Part shown: positions 25,661 through 36,592 of the stretch, in pieces | Position numbering within the stretch: the first letter of the stretch is position 1 | How the letters are laid out: every line of letters begins with the position of its first letter | NCBI RefSeq assembly: GCF_001187845.1 | Contig: NZ_CP012160.1 | Coordinates: 248,001-312,000 of the forward strand | DNA from: Octadecabacter temperatus | GTDB lineage: Bacteria; Pseudomonadota; Alphaproteobacteria; Rhodobacterales; Rhodobacteraceae | Length of the DNA: 64,000 nt | Direction of reading: 5' to 3' | Translations under genes and position numbers: made by a program | Notes under the pieces: model-generated | Seen by the model: the letters and a program-made list of their open reading frames with translations, nothing else | Told to the model about the DNA's origin: nothing | Databases searched by the model: none

Positions 25661-26700
25661 GCCGTGTTCAAATTCTGACTGTCGGCCCCGATGAGGGCGA
25701 CCAGCGCCTTGATCGCTGGATGAAGCGACGTTTCCCCCACCTTCAGCAGGGTGGCATCGAGAAGATGTGCCGCAAGGGTGAAATCCGTGTTGAAGGCGGA
25801 CGGGTGAAATCCAACACGCGGGTCGAAGTTGGGCAAAGCGTGCGTATTCCACCGCTGCCAGATGCCGACCAAGTCGAAAGCCGTCCACGCGATATGAAGA
25901 AGGCTGATATCGAACTGATCCAAGGCTGCGTGATCTACAAAGATGACCACGTCATCGCGTTGAACAAGCCCGCCGGCCTGCCAACGCAGGGTGGCAGCAA
26001 ACAGTTGCGCCATGTCGATGGTTTCGCTGAAGCGCTGAAGTTTGGGTACGATGAAAAACCCCGTCTTGTTCACCGTTTGGACAAAGATACCTCTGGCGTT
26101 CTGATCCTTGCGCGCACGCGCATGGCTGCAAAATCACTGACCGAAGCCTTCCGTCACCGCAACACCGAAAAGATTTACTGGGCCCTTGTCGCGGGCGTGC
26201 CGATCCCGAAACTTGGTTCGATCAAGTACGGCCTCGTTAAACAAGGCGGACATGGTGCGAAGGGTGACAACGAACGCATGAAATGCGTTCACCCCAAAGA
26301 TGTCGACAAAACCTTCGGCGCGAAACGTGCGCATACGGATTATACCGTTCTGACCTCATTGGCTGACCGCACAGCATGGGTTGCGATGACGCCAGTAACA
26401 GGCCGCACGCACCAGCTTCGCGCGCACATGGCTGAGATCGGGCATCCAATTATCGGGGACGGCAAATACGGCTCAGCGGCGGTGCAGGACAACCCTGGCG
26501 ATGGCTGGGGTGCCGGTATGGGCGAAGAAATCGGCCGTAAGCTTCACCTGCACGCGCGGTCTTTGCGGATCGAACACCCTGAGACGGGTAAAGAGCTTTG
26601 GATCAAAGCGTCCTTGCCGCCGCACATGGAAAAATCATGGAATTTCTTCGGCTGGGCCGAATCCCATGCGCCGGACAATCCATTTGAAGGGCTATTGTGA
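25657..26700 (+). CDS. rluC: RluC-type 23S rRNA pseudouridine synthase
   Basis: 347 residues: N-terminal S4 domain (about 15-65), then the RluA-type catalytic domain with HRLDKDTSG (139-147), D142 being the catalytic Asp. Family enzymes modify 23S rRNA positions such as 955/2504/2580. Translationally coupled to crcB (ATGA overlap); Atp12 follows after 9 bases. Confidence 0.9.
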   Translation: MSRVQILTVGPDEGDQRLDRWMKRRFPHLQQGGIEKMCRKGEIRVEGGRVKSNTRVEVGQSVRIPPLPDADQVESRPRDMKKADIELIQGCVIYKDDHVIALNKPAGLPTQGGSKQLRHVDGFAEALKFGYDEKPRLVHRLDKDTSGVLILARTRMAAKSLTEAFRHRNTEKIYWALVAGVPIPKLGSIKYGLVKQGGHGAKGDNERMKCVHPKDVDKTFGAKRAHTDYTVLTSLADRTAWVAMTPVTGRTHQLRAHMAEIGHPIIGDGKYGSAAVQDNPGDGWGAGMGEEIGRKLHLHARSLRIEHPETGKELWIKASLPPHMEKSWNFFGWAESHAPDNPFEGLL

Positions 26701-26709
26701 GCAACGGAC

Positions 26710-27432
26710 ATGAGTAACTGGGTCGCGAAACGGTTTTGGACAGATGTGAATGTCGTTGAGCAAGAGGGTGGCTTTGCTGTCCAGCTCGACACGCGTCCGG
26801 TTAAAACGCCGGCAAAAGCACCGCTTGTGGTGCCAAGCCGCGAAATGGGCGAGGCGGTGGCGGAGGAATGGCGCGCTGTTGTCGAGAAAATCGACCCGAG
26901 CGTGATGTCATTTACCCGATCAGCCAACGCTGCGATCGATAAGGTTTCCGTGCAATTCAACGAAGTCGCAGAGATGCTCGCGGCATATGGTGGAAGTGAT
27001 TTGCTGTGTTACCGCGCCGACTCGCCACAAAAGTTGGTCGCGCGGCAGGCGAACGGATGGGATCCGTTGATAGATTGGGCAGACAAGATCTTTGGTGGGC
27101 GGTTAGTGCCGACGCAGGGGATTATGCCAATCACGCAGAATGAAACTGCCTTGGAAGCGCTCACGACGCCACTTTTTTCAGCGTCACCGTTCGAATTGGC
27201 TGCCTTGCATGATTTGATAGCGATGTCCGGTTCTTTGGTAATTGCCCTAGCAGTGACGCAACGTCGTTTAACTGCATCTGACGCTTGGGATTTGTCCCGA
27301 ATCGACGAAAAATGGCAGGAAGAGCAATGGGGTGTCGATGATGATGCGACACAAGTTGCTGAAATCAAACGAACAGCTTTCTTTCACGCAGCAGATTTCT
27401 ACCAAATGGCGAACATAGACGCTCGCAGGTAA
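26710..27432 (+). CDS. ATP12 family F1-ATPase assembly chaperone
   Basis: 240 residues matching ATP12, the chaperone for the F1 alpha subunit, conserved in mitochondria and alphaproteobacteria. Recognisable parts are RFWTDVNVVEQEGGFAVQLD, TPAKAPLVVPS, AEEWRAV and the C-terminal DEKWQEEQWGVDDDA. Probably co-transcribed with rluC. Confidence 0.9.
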   Translation: MSNWVAKRFWTDVNVVEQEGGFAVQLDTRPVKTPAKAPLVVPSREMGEAVAEEWRAVVEKIDPSVMSFTRSANAAIDKVSVQFNEVAEMLAAYGGSDLLCYRADSPQKLVARQANGWDPLIDWADKIFGGRLVPTQGIMPITQNETALEALTTPLFSASPFELAALHDLIAMSGSLVIALAVTQRRLTASDAWDLSRIDEKWQEEQWGVDDDATQVAEIKRTAFFHAADFYQMANIDARR

Positions 27433-27633
27433 ATCGACCGTGATTTTGCGATAGACTTTCCGATTGTCCTGTTGTTTTTGGTGGGAATTGTCAGGCGGCC
27501 CCTTGACGTCTTTGCAGGAATCCCCGCACTCTCCATCTATTGCGCAGGCTTGCCCGCGTGTATCGCCCCTGTCCAACTGGGCAGAACAAAAAATCTCTGT
27601 GGCTCACGCAGGGAAACTCAGGAAGGTATATAA

Positions 27634-28650
27634 ATGAAAAATTCAGTACTCCTCGGCGCACTGACCGTTGCTGGTCTTGCTGCTGGCGCAGCTGCTGCTG
27701 GCACGCTTGACGATGTTAAAGCGCGCGGCACATTGAACTGCGGCGTGACGACTGGTCTCGTTGGTTTTGCTGCTCCAGACGCCAATGGCGTATGGGAAGG
27801 TTTTGACGTTGGCGTATGTCGCGCTGTTGCGGCTGCTGTTCTCGGCGACCCAATGGCTGTGGAATTCGTTCCAACAACTGGTCAGACTCGCTTCACAGCG
27901 CTCGCATCTGGCGAAATCGACTTCCTCGCACGTAACACAACGTGGACATTCTCCCGTGACGTCGACCTGAAGTTCGAATTCACAGGCGTTAACTACTATG
28001 ACGGCCAAGGCTTCATGGTTCCACGTGACCTCGGCGTTTCTTCCGCTAAGGATCTCGACGGCGCGACTGTTTGCATTCAGACAGGTACAACAACAGAGCT
28101 GAACTTGGCGGACTTCTTCCGTTCCAACAACATCTCCTATGAGCCAGTGCCTATCGAAACGAACGCAGAAGCTCAGCAGCAGTACCTTGCTGGCGCATGT
28201 GACGTTTACACAACTGACGCATCCGGCCTTGCTGCGACACGCGCAACGTTCGAAGCACCTGGCGACCACGTTCTGCTGCCAGAAATCATCTCCAAAGAGC
28301 CACTCGGTCCACTTGTTCGCCACGGCGACAACGAATGGGCTGACGTGACACGTTGGACATTGAACGCTTTGATCACAGCTGAAGAGCTCGGCGTGACATC
28401 TGCAAACATCGCAGAACTGTCTGCTGGCACCAACAACCCAGAGATCAACCGTCTCTTGGGCACTGAAGGTGAACTGGGCGCGATGCTCGGCCTCGAAGCT
28501 GACTGGGCTAAGAACGCTATCATGGCGGGCGGCAACTACGGTGAGCTGTTTGAAAAGAACATTGGTGAGAACACACCAATCGGTCTTGCACGTGGCCTGA
28601 ACGCCATGTGGACTGAAGGTGGTCTGATCTACTCCCCACCATTCCGCTAA
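27634..28650 (+). CDS. aapJ: General L-amino acid ABC transporter, periplasmic binding protein
   Basis: 338 residues with a signal peptide (MKNSVLLGALTVAGLAAGAA, cleavage before GTLDDVK). The ligand domain begins RGTLNCGVTTGLVGFAAPDA, typical of AapJ/BztA, which bind several L-amino acids (glutamate, aspartate, glutamine, asparagine, others). GGAAGG ribosome site. A stable hairpin follows, then the permease and ATPase genes. Confidence 0.94.
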   Translation: MKNSVLLGALTVAGLAAGAAAAGTLDDVKARGTLNCGVTTGLVGFAAPDANGVWEGFDVGVCRAVAAAVLGDPMAVEFVPTTGQTRFTALASGEIDFLARNTTWTFSRDVDLKFEFTGVNYYDGQGFMVPRDLGVSSAKDLDGATVCIQTGTTTELNLADFFRSNNISYEPVPIETNAEAQQQYLAGACDVYTTDASGLAATRATFEAPGDHVLLPEIISKEPLGPLVRHGDNEWADVTRWTLNALITAEELGVTSANIAELSAGTNNPEINRLLGTEGELGAMLGLEADWAKNAIMAGGNYGELFEKNIGENTPIGLARGLNAMWTEGGLIYSPPFR

Positions 28651-28662
28651 ACACTACTTAGC

Positions 28663-28692
28663 AAAGGGCGCGATCTTCGGATCGCGCCCTTT
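28663..28692 (+). terminator. UUCG hairpin between aapJ and aapQ
   Basis: AAAGGGCGCGATC, loop TTCG, GATCGCGCCCTTT: a perfect 13-bp stem ending in TTTC. Such elements commonly leave the binding-protein message more abundant than the membrane components. Confidence 0.75.
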
Positions 28693-28794
28693 CACCTATG
28701 CCTTTCGCATACATAGACGATATCAATTAAAATCCTGTTTAACGCGCAGTCGGATCAACCGGCGCGGAGATGAATAGGGCCAGGGAGTTCAGGG

Positions 28795-30027
28795 ATGACG
28801 ACGCTTACGGATCCACCGAAGGCCAGCTTTCGGCTTAGCCAACTTATCTATGATACGCGCTACCGCTCGATCACCATTCAGGTGATTGCGATGATCTTGG
28901 TGGTGCTGGGGCTATACTGGCTCGTCAATAATACCATCCAAAACTTGTCCGCATTGGGCAAAGATTTCAATTTCGGGTTTCTGACGCAGCCAGCAGGTTA
29001 CGACATTAACCAGCGACTGATCGAGTACACCTCTCAGTCCACGCACTTTCGCGCTGCCATTGTCGGCATCCTGAACACTCTTCTCGTCGCATTCCTCGGG
29101 TGTATCTTGGCGACGATCATCGGCGTCTTCGTTGGTGTACTACGCCTTTCAAAGAACTGGGTCGTTAGCCGACTGATGTCCGTTTACGTCGAAGGCTTCC
29201 GCAACGTACCGCTGTTGCTTTGGATTATCGCAATCTTCGCGATCATGACCGAGAGCATGCCACAGCCTCGTGATTTCAAGGTCGGTGGTGATGCCGCCAT
29301 GATCTTGGGCGACAGTGTCGCGGTGACAAACCGTGGTGTTTATGTGCCTGGCGTCGTGTTCGAAAACGGGCTCCTTGGGGCTCCATTGTTGAACTGGCTA
29401 CTTGTTGCAGCCGTTCTGATTGCCAGCCTGTTCGTGATCCGAATTGTTCGCAGACGCGCTGATGCAACCCAAGAAAGCACGGGTATTCGCCCAACCACTT
29501 GGTACCAGCAGCTCGCGCTTCTTATCGTACCCACTGGAGCCTTGTTGTTCCTGATGGGCGCACATCTGCAGATCCCATACATCAAGGGTTTCAACTTCAC
29601 AGACGGTGTGCACCTTCGTAACTCGCTTATCGCGCTTTGGATTGCTCTGTCGCTTTATACTGGTGCCTTCATCGCTGAGATCGTGCGCTCTGGTATCCTT
29701 GCGATTTCCAAAGGACAGTCAGAAGCCGCAGCCGCGCTGGGCCTGCGTCCAAGCCGCACGATGAACCTCGTTATTCTGCCTCAGGCGATGCGGGTCATCA
29801 TTCCGCCGCTGATTTCCCAGTACCTCAACCTGACCAAGAACTCGTCACTGGCGATTGCTGTTGGTTACATGGATGTTCGCGCGACATTGGGTGGCATCAC
29901 GATCAACCAAACAGGTCGAGAGCTGGAAGGTATCCTTTTGATGGCTGCGTTCTACTTGCTGCTAAGCCTAACGATTTCGGGCGTGATGAACGTCTACAAC
30001 AACCGCACTCAGCTGCAGGAGCGTTGA
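28795..30027 (+). CDS. aapQ: General L-amino acid ABC transporter permease
   Basis: 410 residues, about eight membrane helices. The N-terminal part includes YDINQRLIEYTSQSTHFRAA; the C-terminal core carries the EAA loop (ISKGQSEAAAALGLRPSRTM) that contacts the ATPase AapP. Length normal for AapQ/BztB. One base before aapM. Confidence 0.94.
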   Translation: MTTLTDPPKASFRLSQLIYDTRYRSITIQVIAMILVVLGLYWLVNNTIQNLSALGKDFNFGFLTQPAGYDINQRLIEYTSQSTHFRAAIVGILNTLLVAFLGCILATIIGVFVGVLRLSKNWVVSRLMSVYVEGFRNVPLLLWIIAIFAIMTESMPQPRDFKVGGDAAMILGDSVAVTNRGVYVPGVVFENGLLGAPLLNWLLVAAVLIASLFVIRIVRRRADATQESTGIRPTTWYQQLALLIVPTGALLFLMGAHLQIPYIKGFNFTDGVHLRNSLIALWIALSLYTGAFIAEIVRSGILAISKGQSEAAAALGLRPSRTMNLVILPQAMRVIIPPLISQYLNLTKNSSLAIAVGYMDVRATLGGITINQTGRELEGILLMAAFYLLLSLTISGVMNVYNNRTQLQER

Positions 30028-30028
30028 T

Positions 30029-32398
30029 ATGACCGATACAAACACACACGGCGTCGGTTACGTTCGCGGCGAAATGTTGCCTGAAAAGTCACCACCTGTC
30101 GGCCAAAAGGGCGCAATCAAGTGGATGCGTGAAAACCTGTTCTCCAGCTGGCTGAACATCGCTTTGACGGTAATTTCATTGTACGTTGTCTACCTCGCAC
30201 TGGCGCTGGTCCTTCCTTGGGCATTTGGTGGCGTCTGGAACGCTGGCTCCCTTACGGAGTGCCGCGAAGTCTTGTTCTCGTTCTACAAGGACAGTCATGA
30301 CGGCGCGTGTTGGGCCGTGATCGAAGATCGCTGGTTGCAACTTTTGTTCGGTTTCTACCCACCTGAAGAATACTGGCGTCCTGTCTTGGCCTTCGTTCTT
30401 TTGTTCGTTGCCCTCGCACCAGTCCTGTTTGCGGAAAAAGTACCGGGACAGATGATGTGGTTCTCGCTCGCTTACCCATTCCTTGCGGTTTGGCTGATCT
30501 GGGGCGGTTCCTTCTGGACACCATTGTTCGTTGCGTTTGGTTTCGTTGTTGGTTTCATCGCGCTCAAGTTTCTTAGCAAGATCACCGGCCCTATCGTCGC
30601 GAACCTTCTTGCGCTGGCGGCAGCATTGATATGGTGGGGCGCAATTATGAGCCCGCTTAGCGATGGTTTGCATAAAGCAATCGGTGCTGGGCGTTTGGAT
30701 GCGACCTTATCAACGCTTGAAACACGCACTGCGGAACTGCCGGCCGAAATCGCCGCACTCGAAGCTGAGGGCGAAGAGAAAACCGCAGAGATCGCAGTTG
30801 CACTCGAAGAGAAGAACGCGACCGTCATTGAAATGGCTGGTATCCGCGTTGGTGAATTTGCGATCGAACAGCAGATTGAACCCAAAACTGCAGCGTTCGA
30901 TCAACTGAATGCTGCTCAAGAAAGCATTTCTGACCTTTCAGACATCTTGGCCGAGTGGGGTGGCGCACCGACTGCGGCATCTGATAGCGAAGCGGCAGTT
31001 GCCGAAGCGGAACGTGCGGCATCTTCTGCCGACACTCTGGTTGGCAATATCGGGTCTTTGCTGACTGGCGCTTTGTCTGATCTTGAAGAAGACACAGCCG
31101 ACCTCAACGAAGTGTCCGAGATTATGGTCGCGAGCGCTGCCGAAAAAGATGCGTCCATTTTGGATGATGTAGCTTCAATGGTCGACAAAGCAGAGCTTAT
31201 CGAACCGCTCGCAGGTCTTATTGAACGTGCTGAAGGTGTATCAACTGCCACATCAGTTTCAGATTTGGGCGCTTTGCGTGCAGACGTTGAAACCGCGATG
31301 GCTGGGCTTTCTGCAAACATCGCTTCGCTCGATACCATTCGAGAGAAAATCGTGGCGACGAATGTGGCTGGTCTTGAAGAGCCTCAAGCAAGACTGTTGA
31401 GCCAAATGCAAGGCCTGACGGCGCTGCGTAACGATGAATCCAACATCTCACAGGCAGCGTTCCGCGCGTCTACAGAATCGTCGGAATCTGGGAGCTTCAT
31501 GAGTGCGCTTACCTCACTTGAGGAACGTGAAGCGTCGTTGCCAGAGTTGCGTGCATCCGTTGATACGGCCCGTGAAGCGCTGCCACGCGCATATCGCAAT
31601 ATGATTAACGTGAACCAACTCCCCGAAGATGCGTCTCGCGAAGACCGTGCAGCGTTGGCGGATTACATTGAGGCCAATAGCCAAGAATTGAGCGTCGCAG
31701 GTTCTGTCCGCGAAACATACGCTGAACTTGGGCGCGTTGGATTGAAGCCTGTTGCTAGCCGTGAGATCGGGGGCTTCACCCTCGCGATCATCATTGGTGT
31801 CGCTGGTATCGTTCTTTCATTGCCGCTTGGTATCTTACTTGCGCTAGGACGTCAGTCGCACCTGTTCTTCGTGAACAAGGTTTGCGTGACCTTCATTGAA
31901 GTCATTCGCGGCGTGCCGTTGATCGTTTGGTTGATTACTGCGTCCTTGCTTTTGAACTACTTCCTGCCGCCAGGATCGAACTTCGATCTGATGTTGCGGG
32001 TTATTATCATGGTTACACTGTTTGCGTCGGCCTATATCGCGGAAGTTATTCGCGGTGGCCTCGCAGCGTTGCCAACTGGTCAGTATGAAGGCGCAGACTC
32101 GCTGGGTCTGTCTTACTGGCAGTCCATGCAACTGATCGTGCTGCCCCAAGCGATGAAAATCTCTATTCCGGGCATCGTGAACACGTTTATCGGCCTGTTC
32201 AAAGACACTGTTTTGGTGGTTTTCATCGGCCTGTTTGACCCTATTGGCCTTGCCGGTGCGATCCGCGCCGACACAGACTGGAACGGTATCTATTGGGAAC
32301 TTTTCGTCTTCATCGGCGTGATCTTCTTCATCTTCTGCTTCAGCATGGGCCGCTATTCCCTATATCTCGAGAAAAAGCTTCAACGTGAGCACCGTTAA
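30029..32398 (+). CDS. aapM: General L-amino acid ABC transporter permease with large periplasmic insertion
   Basis: 789 residues, against roughly 380-440 for usual AapM/BztC. Residues 1-210 hold about five membrane helices and 578-789 the normal permease core with EAA loop ([20 protein letters not shown]). Between them, about 220-575 is an Ala/Glu/Ser-rich, heptad-like helical region (for example [20 protein letters not shown]), predicted periplasmic from the helix count. No frameshift or stop interrupts it, and the flanking membrane parts read normally. Its role is unknown; it could contact AapJ or the cell wall. Confidence 0.9.
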   Translation: MTDTNTHGVGYVRGEMLPEKSPPVGQKGAIKWMRENLFSSWLNIALTVISLYVVYLALALVLPWAFGGVWNAGSLTECREVLFSFYKDSHDGACWAVIEDRWLQLLFGFYPPEEYWRPVLAFVLLFVALAPVLFAEKVPGQMMWFSLAYPFLAVWLIWGGSFWTPLFVAFGFVVGFIALKFLSKITGPIVANLLALAAALIWWGAIMSPLSDGLHKAIGAGRLDATLSTLETRTAELPAEIAALEAEGEEKTAEIAVALEEKNATVIEMAGIRVGEFAIEQQIEPKTAAFDQLNAAQESISDLSDILAEWGGAPTAASDSEAAVAEAERAASSADTLVGNIGSLLTGALSDLEEDTADLNEVSEIMVASAAEKDASILDDVASMVDKAELIEPLAGLIERAEGVSTATSVSDLGALRADVETAMAGLSANIASLDTIREKIVATNVAGLEEPQARLLSQMQGLTALRNDESNISQAAFRASTESSESGSFMSALTSLEEREASLPELRASVDTAREALPRAYRNMINVNQLPEDASREDRAALADYIEANSQELSVAGSVRETYAELGRVGLKPVASREIGGFTLAIIIGVAGIVLSLPLGILLALGRQSHLFFVNKVCVTFIEVIRGVPLIVWLITASLLLNYFLPPGSNFDLMLRVIIMVTLFASAYIAEVIRGGLAALPTGQYEGADSLGLSYWQSMQLIVLPQAMKISIPGIVNTFIGLFKDTVLVVFIGLFDPIGLAGAIRADTDWNGIYWELFVFIGVIFFIFCFSMGRYSLYLEKKLQREHR

Positions 32399-32409
32399 GG
32401 AGACCATCA

Positions 32410-33201
32410 ATGTCTGACACAACAACAGAACGCGCGATCAATCGCGAAGCGATGAAAGTCTCTGACGAGGTTGCCATCCAGATCAGCGACATGAACAAGT
32501 GGTACGGAACGTTCCACGTTCTGCGCGACATCAACCTCACGGTGAACCGTGGCGAACGTATCGTGGTTTGCGGACCATCTGGTTCTGGTAAATCCACGCT
32601 GATCCGTTGCATCAACCGTTTGGAAGAACACCAAGCAGGCACGATCATGGTGGACGGCACTGAGCTGTCCTCTGACCTCAAGAATATCGACAAGATCCGC
32701 TCAGAGGTTGGCATGTGTTTTCAGCACTTCAACCTGTTCCCGCATCTGACCATTCTTGAAAACTGTACGTTGGCGCCGATTTGGGTTCGTAAGACACCTA
32801 AGAAAGAAGCCGAAGAAACGGCGATGCATTTCCTTGAAAAAGTGAAAATCCCTGAACAGGCAGATAAGTACCCTGGTCAATTGTCTGGTGGTCAACAGCA
32901 GCGTGTGGCGATCGCCCGTTCGCTTTGCATGAAGCCACGCATCATGTTGTTTGACGAACCGACGTCTGCGCTTGACCCTGAGATGATCAAGGAAGTTCTC
33001 GACACCATGATCGAGCTTGCTGAAGAAGGCATGACAATGATCTGCGTAACGCACGAAATGGGCTTTGCCCGTCAGGTTGCGAACCGCGTTATCTTTATGG
33101 ATGCTGGTCAGATTGTTGAGCAGAACGAACCAGAAGAGTTCTTCAACAACCCACAATCTGAGCGCACACAACTGTTCCTCAGCCAGATCCTAGGCCACTA
33201 A
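32410..33201 (+). CDS. aapP: General L-amino acid ABC transporter ATPase
   Basis: 263 residues. Walker [11 protein letters not shown]-loop [10 protein letters not shown], signature [14 protein letters not shown], Walker [14 protein letters not shown]-loop VTHEMGF. Powers AapQM. Its stop overlaps the convergent phosphatase gene by 4 bases. Confidence 0.95.
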   Translation: MSDTTTERAINREAMKVSDEVAIQISDMNKWYGTFHVLRDINLTVNRGERIVVCGPSGSGKSTLIRCINRLEEHQAGTIMVDGTELSSDLKNIDKIRSEVGMCFQHFNLFPHLTILENCTLAPIWVRKTPKKEAEETAMHFLEKVKIPEQADKYPGQLSGGQQQRVAIARSLCMKPRIMLFDEPTSALDPEMIKEVLDTMIELAEEGMTMICVTHEMGFARQVANRVIFMDAGQIVEQNEPEEFFNNPQSERTQLFLSQILGH

Positions 33202-33698
33202 GCTAGGTCTTTCGGAACCACAAAGTCGACAACTTGGCCGGAGCGGGAAACTGCTTCGGCCCAGTTGTTTATAGGGAAGTCGCAAACTAGCGTCGCGCAG
33301 GTTGGGTAGTCTAAGAACCGACGGTGATCGGGCTTTTGCGCGACAATCTCTTCGGCGAAAAACGCGATTCCGGGATTATGTGCGACAAGCGCAACTGTGT
33401 CCCCGTTGGCCTTTTTCAGCATACGCATCAGCGTAGCTGGCGGCGCGTGATACATGTTGTCTTTGAAGGTGATCGATGGGGCAGTCCCGAGTGCCGCGAC
33501 GAGCCGTTCAGTTGTTTCCATCGTGCGCGCAGCGTCACTGCTGTAGATCGTGTCTGGCAGATAGCCTTTCGACTTTAGCCAGCCGCCGATGGCAGTGACC
33601 GCCTCCTGTCCTCGAGCGTTCAATGTGCGTGCATGGTCATCGAATGGGGCTTCCCAGCTCGACTTGGCGTGGCGGATCAGGATCAATCGTTTGGTCAT
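33198..33698 (-). CDS. SixA-like histidine phosphatase
   Basis: 166 residues from ATG at 33698; the longer frame upstream overlaps the ferredoxin gene and is not conserved. [11 protein letters not shown] holds the catalytic phospho-acceptor His of the histidine-phosphatase family, and [11 protein letters not shown] the second His. SixA acts on phosphohistidine in phosphorelay or PTS proteins; other small-molecule substrates are possible. Start overlaps the preceding gene's stop (ATGA). Confidence 0.85.
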   Translation of the reverse strand: MTKRLILIRHAKSSWEAPFDDHARTLNARGQEAVTAIGGWLKSKGYLPDTIYSSDAARTMETTERLVAALGTAPSITFKDNMYHAPPATLMRMLKKANGDTVALVAHNPGIAFFAEEIVAQKPDHRRFLDYPTCATLVCDFPINNWAEAVSRSGQVVDFVVPKDLA

Positions 33699-34309
33699 GA
33701 CGGGTGGAAGGCCTCCATATGAAATGTGGTTTGCGCGGGGTCGCGGCGGTAGGTTTGGCTGACAGGGCAAGACATGCGCACGCGGCACGCTGCGCGACAG
33801 GTTTCATCGACGTCCATATGCGCCTTGCAGCGCTCTACGTCGTATCCATCAGGGCCGAGGGCCGATACAGGGCAGGCGGTTAGGCAGGGCTTGTCTGTGC
33901 AGCTGTTACAGGGGCTTGTCGCAGGGTTTGGCAGGTCAATCACCTCGTCAAAGACTAACGCCCCACGGTAGGACACCAAAAGCCCCGCGTCCTTGTGCAC
34001 AAGCAACCCGACGGGACTGGTCCAAACCTCACCGCTGCGCAGCGCCCATGCAATGAACGGGTGGTAGGGCGGCCCGCCAAATGGAAAAACAGCCTTTGCG
34101 TTTAAATCATCCGCCAGCGAAGAAATCGTCGCGCAAGACCAATTGTCGAGGGGATCGTCGCCTTTGAAATCTGGGCGATCGGTCACAAACGACCAGAATC
34201 CAGGTTCAAGCGGGCCAAGCAGGATCGTTGTCTTGCCGTCTTCGTGAAAACCGCTAAGCGCGGTGAGGTGCAGCGCCTTGGCCGCTGCGTTAACCTCGTC
34301 CAGCGTCAC
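33695..34309 (-). CDS. Ferredoxin-like 4Fe-4S protein
   Basis: 204 residues. The C-terminal third has cysteine clusters, [15 protein letters not shown] and later Cys residues in [13 protein letters not shown] and MSCPV, enough for one or two 4Fe-4S clusters. The N-terminal 120 residues resemble the front part of epoxyqueuosine reductase QueG-like proteins, but the cobalamin part of QueG is not evident. Electron partner unknown. Four-base overlaps link it to argB and the phosphatase. Confidence 0.7.
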   Translation of the reverse strand: MTLDEVNAAAKALHLTALSGFHEDGKTTILLGPLEPGFWSFVTDRPDFKGDDPLDNWSCATISSLADDLNAKAVFPFGGPPYHPFIAWALRSGEVWTSPVGLLVHKDAGLLVSYRGALVFDEVIDLPNPATSPCNSCTDKPCLTACPVSALGPDGYDVERCKAHMDVDETCRAACRVRMSCPVSQTYRRDPAQTTFHMEAFHPS

Positions 34310-35172
34310 TTTGCGGCCCGAATGATCGACCCCGCGCCGTGTTCTGTGAACAGCTCAAGCAGACACGCATTTGGCGCACGTCCATCCAGAATGACAGCGG
34401 CCCGAACACCATTTGAGATCGCATCAAGGCAAGTCTGCGTCTTGGGGATCATACCCCCCGCAATCACGCCAGAAGCTGTCAGCTCAGAAATCTGTTCTGG
34501 CGTAAGTTCGGTCAGCACGTTGCCGTCGCCGTCTTTCACACCCGACACGTCCGTCAGTAACAAAAGGCGGTCAGCATTCAACGCAGACGCATAGGCGCCA
34601 GCTGCTGTGTCGCCATTCACATTCAACGTTTCACCGTCGCGACCTGCGCCAAGCGGGGCGATCACCGGAATTGTGTTGTCGTCAAACAATGTCTTTAGGA
34701 CTTTGGTATCGATCTCGGCCGGCGTGCCAACCAAGCCAAGTTCCGGCGCGTCCTGATCACACGTCATCAGGTTCGCATCCTTGCCAGACAACCCGACGGC
34801 ACGACCACCCTGCCGGTTGATCGCGTTCACGATCCATTTGTTCACACGACCCGACAGAACCATCTCAACGACTTCAACAGTCGCCTTATCCGTCACGCGT
34901 TTGCCGTTCACAAAGTCTGACTTGATGTCGAGCTTCTCGAGCATCTCATTGATCATCGGCCCGCCGCCGTGGACGATCACGGGGTTCACGCCAACTTGCT
35001 GCATCAGCACCACATCGCGGGCAAAGTTCTCCATTTCCGCATCGGAGGACATCGCATGGCCACCAAGTTTGATGACAACAACTGCATCATTGTAGCGTTG
35101 CAGATAGGGCAGCGCCGCGCTGAGTGTGGCGGCTGTGGCGATCCAATCGCGGTTCATATCTTGCTTTCTCAT
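34306..35172 (-). CDS. argB: Acetylglutamate kinase
   Basis: 288 residues from ATG at 35172 (TAGGA ribosome site; a second ATG at 35157 is possible). Second step of arginine synthesis. [10 protein letters not shown] and [15 protein letters not shown] bind ATP/acetylglutamate; [19 protein letters not shown] is near the C-terminus. The N-terminal helix present here is the one that allows arginine-sensitive hexamers. Confidence 0.95.
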   Translation of the reverse strand: MRKQDMNRDWIATAATLSAALPYLQRYNDAVVVIKLGGHAMSSDAEMENFARDVVLMQQVGVNPVIVHGGGPMINEMLEKLDIKSDFVNGKRVTDKATVEVVEMVLSGRVNKWIVNAINRQGGRAVGLSGKDANLMTCDQDAPELGLVGTPAEIDTKVLKTLFDDNTIPVIAPLGAGRDGETLNVNGDTAAGAYASALNADRLLLLTDVSGVKDGDGNVLTELTPEQISELTASGVIAGGMIPKTQTCLDAISNGVRAAVILDGRAPNACLLELFTEHGAGSIIRAAK

Positions 35173-35198
35173 GGCTGTCCTATGGGTGTCGTTTTGGA

Positions 35199-35849
35199 TC
35201 AGTCTAACCCAGCGATGATCGCACGCAACTTTTCAATGCCTTCACCCTTTTCAGACGAGGTAATGACCAATTCAGGGTAAGCTGACGGAAACTTTTGCAG
35301 CTTCTCGCGCACTTGGATCATCACCTTGTCCAAGTCACCTTTTTTCAACTTGTCGGTCTTGGTCATCACGCATTGAAAGATCACGGCTGCACTGGACAGC
35401 AGGGCCATGATCTCTTCGTCGACAGGTTTGATACCATGACGCGCATCGACCAGCACAAAGGCACGGCGCAACGTCACGCGGCCGCGCAGGTAGTTCTTCA
35501 GCAACCGCTGCCACTTTTCCACGACAGCAACTGGCGCGTTGGCATAGCCATAGCCTGGAAGATCGACGAGGTAGTGGCTTTCACCAACCGTAAAGTAGTT
35601 AATTTCCTGCGTGCGGCCCGGTGTGTTTGATGCACGCGCGAGGCCCTTACGGCCAGTCAGCGCGTTGATGAGTGTCGATTTACCAACGTTGGAACGGCCG
35701 GCAAAACACACCTCGGGGCGGTCCGCCTCTGGCATGCCGTCCATCGCAACGACGCCTTTGACGAATTCGGTTTCACCCGCAAACATGATGCGCCCTGCTT
35801 CGCGCGTCGCATCATCAGGCTCTTCTGCTTCAGGAAATGGTAGCTGCAT
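35199..35849 (-). CDS. engB: Ribosome biogenesis GTPase EngB (YsxC/YihA)
   Basis: 216 residues with G1 [10 protein letters not shown]3 DLPGYGYA and G4 TKTDKL. Acts in 50S assembly. Overlaps the MOSC gene stop/start by one base, part of the argB-engB-MOSC-yidC run. Confidence 0.94.
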   Translation of the reverse strand: MQLPFPEAEEPDDATREAGRIMFAGETEFVKGVVAMDGMPEADRPEVCFAGRSNVGKSTLINALTGRKGLARASNTPGRTQEINYFTVGESHYLVDLPGYGYANAPVAVVEKWQRLLKNYLRGRVTLRRAFVLVDARHGIKPVDEEIMALLSSAAVIFQCVMTKTDKLKKGDLDKVMIQVREKLQKFPSAYPELVITSSEKGEGIEKLRAIIAGLD

Positions 35850-36592
35850 TAGAGCACCTCTGCTTGGTCGCCGAGTGCGACATGACCATCTTTGGTTACG
35901 ACAGCATAGATGCCGAAGTACTGATGGCCGAATGTTGATTTCAATGTGCCGAGTGTATCCGCGTCGCGTTCCCCTGTCACAGGGTTAGACGCGGTGTGCA
36001 TACAGCGTTTGATCGGTTCGCGAATTTCCAGCTCGGCTGAGCCGATGCGGATCGTTTTGCCGATCCATTCGAGTTCCTCAAACGGTTGTGGCCCGTCCAG
36101 CCAGATGTTTCCGCGCCACCGTTCAAGTTCAAGCGGCGTTCCAATCGCAGTTTCTACTGCGGCATGGCTGGAACGGGTCATGATCGAGACCGAAGGGTAG
36201 TCTGAGTCAGTCATGCCGCGCCCATCTGCAGCGACGATACCTGTCGGCACAGCGCGATCGGCGGGGCAAAGCGGGGCGACCCATTTAAGAAACGTGTCCG
36301 CATCCTCATTCGGGTCGAATGTGATTGAACCGATGTCCTGATGGCGCAATGTGATTTGCCCACTCGCATTATCAAGTTCAGCCCAGATACCGGCCAGTTT
36401 GGGCGTCCGCGTGCCAATCATAAAGTTTTGGCAACGCGCCCAACCAGATCCGTCATATTTGGAAACATCATGGGTGACGGCCCAATGGCGATCCCACGGC
36501 AGGCATTTGCCCGTTTGCAGGTCCACAGCCGCGAGTGTTTCGCGACCGTGGCTTTTAATCGGGTGCCGCCAAAGCTCAGCGACCGTACCCAT
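35849..36592 (-). CDS. MOSC domain-containing protein
   Basis: 247 residues: an N-terminal MOSC beta-barrel (ELWRHPIKSHGRETLAAVDL) and the MOSC domain with the conserved cysteine in EPIKRCMHTASNP, used to bind sulfur or molybdenum cofactor in relatives such as the mARC/YcbX enzymes. Electron partner unknown; the nearby ferredoxin-like protein is a candidate by position only. One-base overlap with yidC. Confidence 0.85.
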   Translation of the reverse strand: MGTVAELWRHPIKSHGRETLAAVDLQTGKCLPWDRHWAVTHDVSKYDGSGWARCQNFMIGTRTPKLAGIWAELDNASGQITLRHQDIGSITFDPNEDADTFLKWVAPLCPADRAVPTGIVAADGRGMTDSDYPSVSIMTRSSHAAVETAIGTPLELERWRGNIWLDGPQPFEELEWIGKTIRIGSAELEIREPIKRCMHTASNPVTGERDADTLGTLKSTFGHQYFGIYAVVTKDGHVALGDQAEVL

